Assembly: GCA_017886545.1 (NCBI GenBank)
Contig: JAGHJS010000039.1
Coordinates: 1-57,631, forward strand
From: Clostridia bacterium
GTDB taxonomy: Bacteria; Bacillota; Clostridia; Christensenellales; Borkfalkiaceae
Length of the DNA: 57,631 nt
Reading direction: 5' to 3'
Numbering within the stretch: position 1 is the first letter of the stretch; each line of letters starts with the position of its first letter. A model generated the notes under the pieces. That model had not been told where the DNA came from, made no database searches, and worked only from the letters and a program-made list of their open reading frames with translations. This document shows positions 18,327 to 26,400 of this stretch, piece after piece. The position numbers and the translations under genes are program-made.

Positions 18327-19631
18327 TTATTTTTTATAAAACCTTAAACACAGCGCGCCGCAGACGGCGGTGAGGGCTTCGGCGGCGGGGAAGGCGAGCC
18401 ACAGCCCGATCGCGCCCCACAGCGCCGCGAAGCCGAAGGCGAGCGGGATGACGGCGACCAGCCCGCGCAGAAGAGACAGCCCCTGCGAAGGCAGCGCGCG
18501 GTCCGTAGAGGCGAAGCACGCGCATACCGCCATGTTGAACCCCGCAAAGGGCATGCCGATAAAGTACAGCCGCAGCCCCTCCGCGGCGGTGGAAAGCAGC
18601 GCGGGATCGTTTTCGCTGTTGAAGACCTGTGCGAGCGGCTCCGCAAAGAAAAAGACGGCGGCATAGACCGCGACGGCAATGAGCACGGCGGCGGAAGCCG
18701 CGTACAGCAGCAGGCGCCGCACGTCCGCACGCCTGTCCTCGCCCTGCGCGCGGCTCATCAGCGGCTGCGTGCCCTGCGAAACGCCCGTAAAGACGGAGAT
18801 GACGACCAGCGCGACGTTCGCGACCACGCCGTACGCCGCCACGCCCGTGTTGCCCGCGATGCCGTAGACGATCGCGTTGAACGCGAGCATGACCGCCGCG
18901 TTGGAGAGCTGTTCGACGAAGGAGGAGAACCCGAGCGAGAAACAGCCCTTTGCATACTCCGCGCGGAAGGGCGCCTTTACGGCGCGGAACCTGCACTTGC
19001 CGCCGATGAAATGCAGGCAGGACACGCCGATGCCGATGACGGGCGCGAGGCAGGTGGCGAACACTGCGCCGAACATGCCCATCGCGCAGGGGAAGATGAA
19101 CACCCAGTCTAAAAGGATATTCGACAGGCTGCCGCTGACGGTGGAGAACATCGCCAGCTGCGGACGGCCGTCGTTGCGGACGAACGCCGCGAGCACGTTG
19201 TTCAGCAAAAAGGCGGGCGAGAACAGCAAGAGCGTCTGCAGATAGGTGCGCGTCATCCCGTATGTGTCCGCGTCCGCGCCGAGAAGGGTCGCCAGCTGCC
19301 CCGGGAAGAGCGCGCCCAAAAGCACGAAGGGCACGCAGAAGACCGCCGTAAGATACAGCGTGTTGGTGAACGCCTCGTTCGCGCGGCGCTCCTCCCCGCC
19401 GCTGCGCAAAAGCGCGTACTTCGTGGCGCCGCCCACGCCGAGCATCAGCCCGATACCGTTGATGACGCTGTACACGGGCACGGCGAGGTTGAGCGCCGCC
19501 AGCCCGTTTTTGCCCAGCCCGAGGGAGACAAAAAAAGTATCCGCCAGAATGTAGCAGGACATGCCCACCATTCCCAAAACGCTCAGCGACGCATACCGCG
19601 CAAAGGTTCTGAAAAGCGCCGAGTTTTTCAT
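18327..19631 (-). CDS. MATE-family multidrug/organic cation antiporter
   Basis: 434 aa inner-membrane exporter with about twelve hydrophobic segments in two similar halves, as expected for MATE (DinF/NorM) proteins. The typical early motif GMVGMSCYILADTFFVSLGLG is split by this family's variable residues, and PLMSRAQGE appears in the second half. The ATG at 19631 is preceded by TTCCTCC (GGAGGA) at 6-7 nt. A strong promoter lies 130 nt upstream, and an intrinsic terminator sits between promoter and ribosome site, so attenuation is possible. The last 15 codons are duplicated beyond the adjacent structured RNA (18013-18105). Confidence 0.9.
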   Translation of the reverse strand: MKNSALFRTFARYASLSVLGMVGMSCYILADTFFVSLGLGKNGLAALNLAVPVYSVINGIGLMLGVGGATKYALLRSGGEERRANEAFTNTLYLTAVFCVPFVLLGALFPGQLATLLGADADTYGMTRTYLQTLLLFSPAFLLNNVLAAFVRNDGRPQLAMFSTVSGSLSNILLDWVFIFPCAMGMFGAVFATCLAPVIGIGVSCLHFIGGKCRFRAVKAPFRAEYAKGCFSLGFSSFVEQLSNAAVMLAFNAIVYGIAGNTGVAAYGVVANVALVVISVFTGVSQGTQPLMSRAQGEDRRADVRRLLLYAASAAVLIAVAVYAAVFFFAEPLAQVFNSENDPALLSTAAEGLRLYFIGMPFAGFNMAVCACFASTDRALPSQGLSLLRGLVAVIPLAFGFAALWGAIGLWLAFPAAEALTAVCGALCLRFYKK

Positions 19632-19652
19632 GGCAGTTCCTCCGAAAAAACA

Positions 19653-19680
19653 AAAGAAAAAGGCGCGGGGAAACGCGCCT
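19653..19680 (-). terminator. Terminator inside the MATE leader (possible attenuator)
   Basis: AGGCGCG/CGCGCCT stem (19661-19667, 19674-19680) followed on the minus strand by TTTTTCTTTTG. It lies between the MATE promoter and ribosome site. It could also simply end the ktrA-CBS transcript. Confidence 0.65.
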
Positions 19681-19761
19681 GTAAAAGCCTGCCGGCACGC
19701 TCCTTGCGCCCTGTCCCCCACCCGGCGGCGGGAGACCGCTCCGTTCAATTTTACGTTTGGT

Positions 19762-19790
19762 ATTATATCCGTTCCGCCGCCGTTTGTAAA
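19762..19790 (-). promoter_or_regulatory. MATE promoter
   Basis: TTTACA (19785-19790), 17-nt spacer, TATAAT (19762-19767) on the minus strand. Predicted start near 19755 gives a leader of about 120 nt containing a GTCTCCC/GGGGGAC stem and the terminator at 19653-19680. Confidence 0.85.
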
Positions 19791-19826
19791 GCGTTTTTAC
19801 GCCCCTGCGGCATGCCCGTTCCCCTT

Positions 19827-20564
19827 TCAGCGGAAATCTTCGAGCTTGCGGCTGATGTGCACAAGATCCGCGGGCGTTACGATGTTGCGGATGCGCTCGC
19901 CCATCTTCCCGCGTTCGCTTACGACCACGGCGATGAGCTTTTTGTTCGTTTCGAAGGCGGAAAGCACCTCTTCGAGGGTCGCGTTTTCGGAGAGGTATTT
20001 GTAGTAGACGAACATGTCGCTCTCGTCCAGGATATCGCCCACGGGCGTTTCGGACAGAAAGGCGTCCACGCTCTGCCCGCGCGAAAGCTGCGCGCCCACC
20101 TCGCGGATGATGCGGCGGTTGTTCACGATGCCGACCATGCGCCTGCCGTCGTAAACGGGGAGGTTGGAGTGCCCCGTCCGCGAAATGAGCAGCACCGCCT
20201 GCCGCAGCGAGATGCCCGCCTCGATGCTGACCACCTTTTTTTCGGGCAGCGCGTCCCTGATGCGCGGCGGTTCGGTCAGAAGGCTTGCGATGCGCTCCAT
20301 CTCCCGCGTCACTTCGTCGCAGGGAACGGCAACGACGCGCCCGTCCGTGCTCTGGTGCACGATCGCGTTGCGCAGGCGCGCATATTCGGCAAGCTCATCT
20401 TCATAGCGGCGCACGACGGCGTTTTTTTCGGCGCACCTGCGCACGATGTCGGTAAAAGACTGCCCGCTCCCGAAATTATACAGCGCGCGCAGCTGCGCGT
20501 CGATCTTGTTGTACGCGCTTAAAAACGCCGCCGCGTTCGCCTTGTTCACAAACTCTTCCGCCAT
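19827..20564 (-). CDS. CBS-domain protein
   Basis: 245 aa, soluble. An N-terminal helical region of about 100 residues (with a Glu/Arg-rich stretch ending HQSTDGRVVAVP) is followed by two CBS motifs, RQAVLLISRTGHSNLPVYDGRRMVGIV split around residue 125-150 and a second around 190-240 ending TPADLVHISRKL. CBS pairs bind adenosine nucleotides. It lies 16 nt downstream of the KtrA/TrkA-like gene, so it may be a nucleotide-sensing partner of potassium transport, though no Trk/Ktr channel gene is in the window. Confidence 0.8.
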   Translation of the reverse strand: MAEEFVNKANAAAFLSAYNKIDAQLRALYNFGSGQSFTDIVRRCAEKNAVVRRYEDELAEYARLRNAIVHQSTDGRVVAVPCDEVTREMERIASLLTEPPRIRDALPEKKVVSIEAGISLRQAVLLISRTGHSNLPVYDGRRMVGIVNNRRIIREVGAQLSRGQSVDAFLSETPVGDILDESDMFVYYKYLSENATLEEVLSAFETNKKLIAVVVSERGKMGERIRNIVTPADLVHISRKLEDFR

Positions 20565-20580
20565 CGTTCCCCCTCCGCGT

Positions 20581-21225
20581 TCAGCGCAAGACCCGTTCGA
20601 TGTCCGCCTTGCGGCACATCACGATCAGCCGCGCTTTGGGGTCGAACACATAGTCCGCCGCGGGCAGCGGGTCGATCTTGTCGCCGTGCTTGACGGCGAG
20701 GATGTTCAGGTTGTATTTGACGCGGATATTTTTTTCGCGGATGGTCTTGCCCTCCCACCCGCGCGGGGTCGGGATCTCGTAGATCGCGTATTCGGGCGTG
20801 AGCTGGATGTAGTCGAAAATGTTGTCCGCACTGTACCGCACGGCGAGCTTTTCCGCCATCTGCTTTTCGGCGAACACCACCTCGTCCGCGCCGTTGCGCA
20901 GGAGGAATTTCGCCTGGATCTCGGTGGACGCGCGGGAGAGCACCCATTTCGCGCCCGCCTCTTTCAGAAGGGAGGTCGCCTCCAGCGAAGACTGGAAATT
21001 TTCGCCGACGGATACGACGCACAGGTCGTAACTCTCCACGTCCAGTGCTTCGAGCACGGAAGGCTTGGTCGCGTCGCCGATCTGCGCGCTGGTCACATAG
21101 GGCAGAAGCTCGTTCACGCGCTCCTCGTCCGTATCCATGACCATAACGTCGTTGCCCAGTTCCGCAAACTTTTTCGCCATGTACGAGCCGAACCTGCCCA
21201 GCCCGATGATAAGAATGGATTTCAT
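20581..21225 (-). CDS. KtrA/TrkA-type potassium uptake regulatory subunit (RCK)
   Basis: 214 aa cytosolic gating subunit. It has an N-terminal Rossmann TrkA-N domain with GLGRFGSYMAKKF (NAD/ATP loop) and MDTDEERV, and a C-terminal TrkA-C domain of about 75 residues (PRGWEGKTIREKN ... DPLPAADYVF). Length matches KtrA of Bacillus. It normally pairs with the membrane subunit KtrB/TrkH, which is not in the window. It is followed by a CBS-domain gene 16 nt downstream, probably in one transcript. Confidence 0.92.
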   Translation of the reverse strand: MKSILIIGLGRFGSYMAKKFAELGNDVMVMDTDEERVNELLPYVTSAQIGDATKPSVLEALDVESYDLCVVSVGENFQSSLEATSLLKEAGAKWVLSRASTEIQAKFLLRNGADEVVFAEKQMAEKLAVRYSADNIFDYIQLTPEYAIYEIPTPRGWEGKTIREKNIRVKYNLNILAVKHGDKIDPLPAADYVFDPKARLIVMCRKADIERVLR

Positions 21226-21246
21226 ACTGCTCTCTCCGTTGTCTGT

Positions 21247-22860
21247 TTATTTTTCCGCACCGCCGGGAACGGCGGCGCATTCTTTTTCCAAAACGAGGCG
21301 GTCGATCTTCCCGATGAGGTTGACGGGCAGCTGCGCGCGGAACACGATCTCGCGCGGCACGGCGTAAGGCAGCAGCTGCCTGCGGCAGTTTGCAAGGATC
21401 TCCCCGCGCAGCGCTTCGCCGCGCCCTTCGTCGCATTCGACGTACAGGCGCACGACCTGCCCTTTGATCGCGTCTCCGACCCCGACGGCGCACGCTTTGC
21501 GCACCCCCGGCACGGCGAGCGCCGCCGCCTCCACTTCGGAGGGGTATACGGGCACGCCGCTCACCTTTATCATATTTTTGATACGCTGTTTGAAGTACAG
21601 GAACCCGTCTTCGTCCACATACCCGTAGTCGCCCGTGGCGAGCCAGCGCCGCCCGTCCGCTTCGACGATGGGCGAGCGCTCTTCGTTCAGGTATCCGAGC
21701 ATGAGCTGTTCGGTAGCGAGGTAAATTTCGCCGATCTCCCCTGCGGGCAGCGGTTTGCCGTCCTTATAGATGCCGATGACGGTGCCGGGGAGCGGAAGCC
21801 CGACCGAGCCGTCGCGGTGTTTTTTGCGCGTGTTCACCACGCACACGCCCGCCGTTTCGGTCAGCCCGTAGCCCGTCTGGATGCGCCCGCTCGCGCCCTG
21901 CCGCTTCAGAACGGCGTTGAACTCGTCGAGCAGACTCTGCGGCACGCTGTCGCCGCCCACCCAGATGTCCTTTAAATGCGAAAGATCGCCGCGGGTGAAC
22001 GCCTTTTCGCCGAGCAGCCGCAGAAACATCGTCGGCACGCCCGTAAGGATGTTCGCGCGGCTCCTGATGATCGCCTTCGCGCTCGCTTTCGCCTGAAAGC
22101 GGATGCACATGACGTTGGTTTTGTGCATGAGCATGCACATATGCATGTTGATACACAGCCCGTAGCCGTGAAAAATGGGCAGCACGTTGTACAGCGCCGT
22201 ATAGTTTTCGATGGGTTCGCCGATAAACACCTGCGCCTTGGCGCACAGGTTGTTGCACACGTTGTTGCAGTGCGCGATGGTCTTCGGCTCGCCCGTCGTG
22301 CCGCCACTGGCAAGGTACACCGCCGGCTCGTCCGCGGCGAACGCCGCTTCGGGCACGCGCGGGCTGCCGCGGTCTTTTAAAAGAGGCTCGAACGCCCGCC
22401 CTTCGGCGGTGCGGCGGTTGGTCAGGCGGTAATAGGCGCGCGCCGCCGCGCCCATATAGCTGCCGCTGTTGCTCACGAGCGTCGGAACGCCGAAATCGAA
22501 GCTGCCGCAGCGGTACAGATCGTATACGACGAGCAGTTTGCTCTTCGTTTCCGCCACGCTCTCCTTCAGCTTTTCGGGCGGGAGGAAGGGGTGCACGAGA
22601 TTGACCGCCGCGCCCAGCCTGTTCGCCGCGTAAAACGCAAAGACCGCCGCGGGCGAATTGGGCAGGCAGAGCGTGACCGCGTCCCCCTTCCCCAGCGAAA
22701 ATTCCGCGGCGAGGTTGTCGGCAAGGGTATCGATCAGAGAGAACACCCTGCCGAACGAATACTTTTTTCCGTAAAACGAGATCGCCGTCTGAATGGGCGA
22801 ATCGGAAATGTTCAGTTTTGCGGCATGATACATGGAACAGTTTTCAGGCAGTTTCCGCAT
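21247..22860 (-). CDS. AMP-dependent acyl-CoA synthetase/ligase
   Basis: 537 aa adenylate-forming enzyme. The phosphate loop YLASGGTTGEPKT (about residue 190), the ATP motif YGLTETAGV, and GDYGYVDEDGFLYF with the hinge KNMIKVSGVPVYPSEVE are all present; the catalytic C-terminal Lys region ends ...LPVNLIGKIDRL. It should activate a carboxylic acid, probably a fatty acid, to acyl-AMP and acyl-CoA. The start is uncertain: ATG at 22860 with a weak GGAAGG 14 nt upstream is used. It lies 29 nt downstream of a membrane acyltransferase-like gene, suggesting the two act in one acyl-transfer or lipid step. Confidence 0.85.
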   Translation of the reverse strand: MRKLPENCSMYHAAKLNISDSPIQTAISFYGKKYSFGRVFSLIDTLADNLAAEFSLGKGDAVTLCLPNSPAAVFAFYAANRLGAAVNLVHPFLPPEKLKESVAETKSKLLVVYDLYRCGSFDFGVPTLVSNSGSYMGAAARAYYRLTNRRTAEGRAFEPLLKDRGSPRVPEAAFAADEPAVYLASGGTTGEPKTIAHCNNVCNNLCAKAQVFIGEPIENYTALYNVLPIFHGYGLCINMHMCMLMHKTNVMCIRFQAKASAKAIIRSRANILTGVPTMFLRLLGEKAFTRGDLSHLKDIWVGGDSVPQSLLDEFNAVLKRQGASGRIQTGYGLTETAGVCVVNTRKKHRDGSVGLPLPGTVIGIYKDGKPLPAGEIGEIYLATEQLMLGYLNEERSPIVEADGRRWLATGDYGYVDEDGFLYFKQRIKNMIKVSGVPVYPSEVEAAALAVPGVRKACAVGVGDAIKGQVVRLYVECDEGRGEALRGEILANCRRQLLPYAVPREIVFRAQLPVNLIGKIDRLVLEKECAAVPGGAEK

Positions 22861-22889
22861 GCGACCGAGGTACCTTCCGTTGGTAAAAA

Positions 22890-23882
22890 TCAAAAGAGGG
22901 AAGTAAACAGCGCAAAGAGCGCCAGAAGACAGGGAATGGCGATCATGTGCGTGACATAGATGAACGCCGCGTGCCGCCCCAGAAAACAAAGCGGTTTGTT
23001 CCACGCGCCGTCGAAGCGGGTGAACGCGTGCTTTGCGTCCGTATGATAGATGAGCCGCCCGACGATGCCGCCCAGCAGGATGAACGCGATGTACGGCAGC
23101 ATGGGGAAATAGTCGGACGAGCGGTAATTGAACCCCTTCAGGTCGAGAAAGATCGACAAAAAGTTCCCCTGCTCCTGCGTCGCGCCCGCGCCGAGGATGT
23201 CCTGCAGGGTCACGTCCGTCGTGAACCGCCAGAACCCGCCCGTCGTGCTGAAATGCCCGAAGCAGGTCAGGTACACGATCAGAAGCGCCGCGCCGAACAG
23301 CCCGGGGAGAAAGCGGACGAGCTTTTTCGCCCGCTGCGCGCGGCGGCTTTTCCCCAAGGAATCGGCGATCGCCGCGGCGGCGTTATCGAGCATCGCGTAG
23401 AAAAAGATGCCCGCCGCGATCATATGGATGACGCCGTATTGGATGAGGCTGTAAAAATTCGAACCCGCGAACAGCGTATCGTCCAGAATGGACGTGACCG
23501 CGGTGATGCCGACCGCCACGAGCGCGAGCGGCACGAAGCGGCGGAAATTTCCGCGCGTGAGCGTGCAGCTGACCCCGCACAGCAGGAAAAAACAGCTCGT
23601 TGTGAGCAGCCACACCTGCTGCCGCAGGTTCCAGCTGTAACAATACCAGCGCGCAGCCTGATACCAGTCCTCGAACAAGTGCGTGCCGAGCATGCCGTTT
23701 ATGGTGGGCATGACGTTGATGATGCAGTGCATGAAATGATCGAAGATCATCAGGAACACGCACAGCCCGCGCAGGAAGTCGATCTCCCAGAACCGCTCCC
23801 GCGCCCTGCCCGCAAAGCGGCGCGTCATCTTTATGTACCCGTCGCGCCCGGGATTGTCAATGTTGATCCCTTCTACCCACAT
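22890..23882 (-). CDS. DUF1624/HGSNAT-type membrane acyltransferase
   Basis: 330 aa (312 if the ATG at 23828 is used). The family-defining N-terminus RFWEIDFLRGLCVFLMIFDHF, here split by the first membrane helix, and about seven to eight further helices place it in the heparan-alpha-glucosaminide N-acetyltransferase (PF07786) group. Members transfer acetyl groups across the membrane. A promoter TTGACA-17-TAAACT lies so close that the transcript would begin at about the ATG at 23882, giving a leaderless message; the second ATG has no ribosome site either. It is followed by the acyl-CoA ligase. Confidence 0.8.
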   Translation of the reverse strand: MWVEGINIDNPGRDGYIKMTRRFAGRARERFWEIDFLRGLCVFLMIFDHFMHCIINVMPTINGMLGTHLFEDWYQAARWYCYSWNLRQQVWLLTTSCFFLLCGVSCTLTRGNFRRFVPLALVAVGITAVTSILDDTLFAGSNFYSLIQYGVIHMIAAGIFFYAMLDNAAAAIADSLGKSRRAQRAKKLVRFLPGLFGAALLIVYLTCFGHFSTTGGFWRFTTDVTLQDILGAGATQEQGNFLSIFLDLKGFNYRSSDYFPMLPYIAFILLGGIVGRLIYHTDAKHAFTRFDGAWNKPLCFLGRHAAFIYVTHMIAIPCLLALFALFTSLF

Positions 23883-23888
23883 CCCGTT

Positions 23889-23917
23889 CAGTTTAGCACT
23901 TTCGCGCGCCCTTGTCA
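23889..23917 (-). promoter_or_regulatory. Promoter of the acyltransferase-ligase operon
   Basis: Minus strand TTGACA, 17-nt spacer, TAAACT, ending about 7 nt before the ATG at 23882. The -35 overlaps the 3' end of the dus gene. Confidence 0.75.
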
Positions 23918-24973
23918 ATCGTCGGACGCGCCTTCGCCGTTTTCGCCCGCATCGCCGCCCTGCCCGTCCGCGCCGAAAATGCGGGCGAGCCGCGCGTTCA
24001 GCTGCGCGAGCGTATCGCAGGCGAACAGCTCCCGCCGCGCCGCCGCGGCGCCCCTGCGCCCGTGCAGGTAGAACGCCGCCATCTTCCGCATGTGCACCAC
24101 GGTGCGCTTTTCGCCGAAGGCGGGCAGCATGTCCGCCGTCTGCCGTGCGATCGCCGCGGGGATATCCCATCCGTGCCCTTCGCCGTGAAACTCGGCGAAC
24201 AAGTGCGGGCAGTACAGCGCCGCCCGCGCGAGCATCACGCCGTCCGCGCCCGTCTTTTGCAGCATCGCCGCCGCGTCCGCGACCGAAAAAATGCCGCCGT
24301 TCGCGATGACGGGGATACGCACGGCGTTCTTTGCCGCCGCGATCTGCGCGTAGTCCGGCTCGCCCGCGTAGTACGCCTCGCGCACCCTGCCGTGCACGGC
24401 GATCGCCTGCGCGCCCGCGCCCTCGCACATCCTTGCGAACTCTTCGGCGACGTATTTTCCGCGCTCCAGCCCGATGCGGAATTTGACGGTGACGATCTTC
24501 CCGCTCTTCGCGCAGGCGGAAATGATGCGTTCGGCGCGGGGCAGATCGCCCAAAAGGGCGCTCCCCTCGCCGTTTTTATACACCTTCGGCACGGGGCAGC
24601 CCATGTTGATGTCCACGATCGGGAAGGGCGCGAGCGCCTCGTTCCCGCAGGCGGCGCGCAGGATGTCCGCGTCGCCGCCGAACAGCTGCACCGCCGTCTG
24701 CGGCGGCTCCCCTTCGCCGCGCAGCAAAAGCTCCTTCGTGCCCTCGCCGTTGTACAAAAGCCCCTTCGCGCTGACCATCTCGGTATAACAAAGCCCCGCG
24801 CCGAACGAATAGCACAGCTTGCGGAAGGCGAAGTCGGTGTACCCCGCCAGCGGCGCACAGAACACGTTCGACGGAAGCACGACCCCGCCGATCGCAAGCG
24901 GGCGCAGCGGGAACGCCTCCCCGCCCGCGGCGCGGCGCACCGTTTGCAGCCCCTCCTCCATGTTGACGGACAT
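23915..24973 (-). CDS. dus: tRNA-dihydrouridine synthase
   Basis: 352 aa FMN enzyme reducing uridine in tRNA D-loops. Motifs: APLAGYTDFAFRKL at the N-terminus, VQLFGGDADIL, DINMGCPVPKVYKNGEGSALL (split here; the active Cys is in GCP), VKFRIGLERG, AVHGRVREAYYAG, and IPVIANGGIFS. The start ATG overlaps the mazG stop (TAATG) and has AAAGG upstream; the frame stays open further upstream but inside mazG. It is the last gene of the spoVT-yabM-yabN-dus group. The acidic C-terminal tail (DGQGGDAGENGEGASDD) is not typical of the family. Confidence 0.93.
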   Translation of the reverse strand: MSVNMEEGLQTVRRAAGGEAFPLRPLAIGGVVLPSNVFCAPLAGYTDFAFRKLCYSFGAGLCYTEMVSAKGLLYNGEGTKELLLRGEGEPPQTAVQLFGGDADILRAACGNEALAPFPIVDINMGCPVPKVYKNGEGSALLGDLPRAERIISACAKSGKIVTVKFRIGLERGKYVAEEFARMCEGAGAQAIAVHGRVREAYYAGEPDYAQIAAAKNAVRIPVIANGGIFSVADAAAMLQKTGADGVMLARAALYCPHLFAEFHGEGHGWDIPAAIARQTADMLPAFGEKRTVVHMRKMAAFYLHGRRGAAAARRELFACDTLAQLNARLARIFGADGQGGDAGENGEGASDD

Positions 24974-26400
24974 TACGCCTTTCCCTCCGCGCGGAGGCTT
25001 TCCTTCGCCCGCCTGTAATACGCCCACAGCTCCGCCTTGGGCAGCGCTTCCATCGCCTTGCCGTCCGCGCGGACGAGCTCTGCCGTGGCGCGGAACCGTT
25101 CGATGAATTTGTTCGTGCTCTCGCGCAGCGCCTCCTCGCAGTCCGCGCCCGCGATGCGCCCCGCGCTGACCGCGGCGAGCAGCAGGTCGCCCGCCTCCTC
25201 CGCGACGTGCGCCTTATCCCCTTCGGCGGCGGCTTCGAGCAGCTCCGCAAGCTCCTCGCGCACGCTCTCCGCGACTTCCTCCATGTCCGCAAAGTCGTAC
25301 CCCGCCGTGGCGGCGCGCTTGCCGACTTTCTGCGCGCGCATGCACGCGGGCATGGCGGCGGGCACGGCAAAAACGCTGTCCTCCGCGCTCTTCTGCCCCT
25401 TTTCGGCGCGCTTGTTCTTCTCCCACACGGAGAGGGCGCCCACCTCGGTCTCCGCCCTGTCCTGCCCGAAGATGTGCGAATGGCGGAAGATGAGCTTCGC
25501 GCACACCTCGCTCGTCACGTCGTCGGGCGTGAACGCGCCGCGCTCCTCGCCCAGCACCGAATGGAAGGCGCCCTGCATGAGCACGTCGCCCGTCTCTTCA
25601 CAGATAGCACCGTCGTCCTCCTTGTCGATGGCGTCGACCAGCTCGTACGCCTCCTCGACCATGTTGGAGCGGATGCTCTCGTGCGTCTGCGCCCTGTCCC
25701 ACGGGCAGCCGCCCGGCGCGCGCAAAAGGCGCAGCACATGCACCAGGTCGTCGTAGTCGAAGCGCGTTTTGCGCAAAAACGGGATGGCGGGGACGACCAC
25801 CGCGCAGGTGTCGTCGTATGTACCCTGCCTGTCCGTTTCGTACAGCTTTATCTTTTTCGCCTGCCCGCCGCGCACGAAAAAGGCGTCCGCCTCGTCGCCG
25901 AACAGCGAACAGAGGAGGAGCTTCGCGTCCGAGGCGATCAGCTCTCCGTCCAGATCGTACACGGCGAGGGGGAGCGAGGGGCGCCCCTCCGCCAGCGAAT
26001 AAGCGGAGCGCACGCAGCGGTCGGGGGAGAGCTCCCCCGCCGCGGCAAAGGCGGCGTCTGCCTTGGAACAGCCCGCGAGCACCTTCGCCCCGCGCGCCTT
26101 CTGCGCGACCAGCCGCGCGGAACGGTCGTCGCACGCGCTCCCGTCCACGCAGTACACCACGTCGCCCTCCTTCGCCATGCGCAGCACGGCGGCGGCGAGC
26201 TTTTTGTTCAGCGTATCGAAATTGCGGCAGGACGCATAGAGCGCGTCCAGCGTTTCAAAGGGCACGCCCAGCGCGCGCACGCCTGCGGCGGGCGCGGTCT
26301 CGCCCGTGCGCAGCACGACGCGCGCGCCCGAACGGAGCGCGGAGACGGCGTCTGCCGACAGATCGCCCCCCTTTGTACCCAATCCTACGATGGTGACCAT
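24973..26400 (-). CDS. YabN-type fusion: tetrapyrrole methylase domain plus MazG
   Basis: 475 aa. Residues 1-215 form a tetrapyrrole (precorrin/corrin-like) methylase fold (VTIVGLGTKGGDLS at the start). Residues 220-475 form tandem MazG nucleotide pyrophosphohydrolase domains with LLRAPGGCPWDRAQTHESIR, VEEAYELVDAI and later VREELAELLEA, EEAGDLLLA, containing the EExxE and ExxD metal ligands. Exactly this fusion is found in Bacillus YabN. MazG hydrolyses non-canonical NTPs; the methylase role is unknown. The ATG has AGGAGAAAAGGAT upstream. It follows yabM in the same order as in Bacillus. Confidence 0.92.
   Translation of the reverse strand: MVTIVGLGTKGGDLSADAVSALRSGARVVLRTGETAPAAGVRALGVPFETLDALYASCRNFDTLNKKLAAAVLRMAKEGDVVYCVDGSACDDRSARLVAQKARGAKVLAGCSKADAAFAAAGELSPDRCVRSAYSLAEGRPSLPLAVYDLDGELIASDAKLLLCSLFGDEADAFFVRGGQAKKIKLYETDRQGTYDDTCAVVVPAIPFLRKTRFDYDDLVHVLRLLRAPGGCPWDRAQTHESIRSNMVEEAYELVDAIDKEDDGAICEETGDVLMQGAFHSVLGEERGAFTPDDVTSEVCAKLIFRHSHIFGQDRAETEVGALSVWEKNKRAEKGQKSAEDSVFAVPAAMPACMRAQKVGKRAATAGYDFADMEEVAESVREELAELLEAAAEGDKAHVAEEAGDLLLAAVSAGRIAGADCEEALRESTNKFIERFRATAELVRADGKAMEALPKAELWAYYRRAKESLRAEGKA

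Noticed and set aside
19632-19755. Guanidine or yybP-ykoY riboswitch ahead of the MATE gene
   Set aside because: None of the conserved motifs I remember for these classes is visible; kept only as an unclassified leader with terminator.
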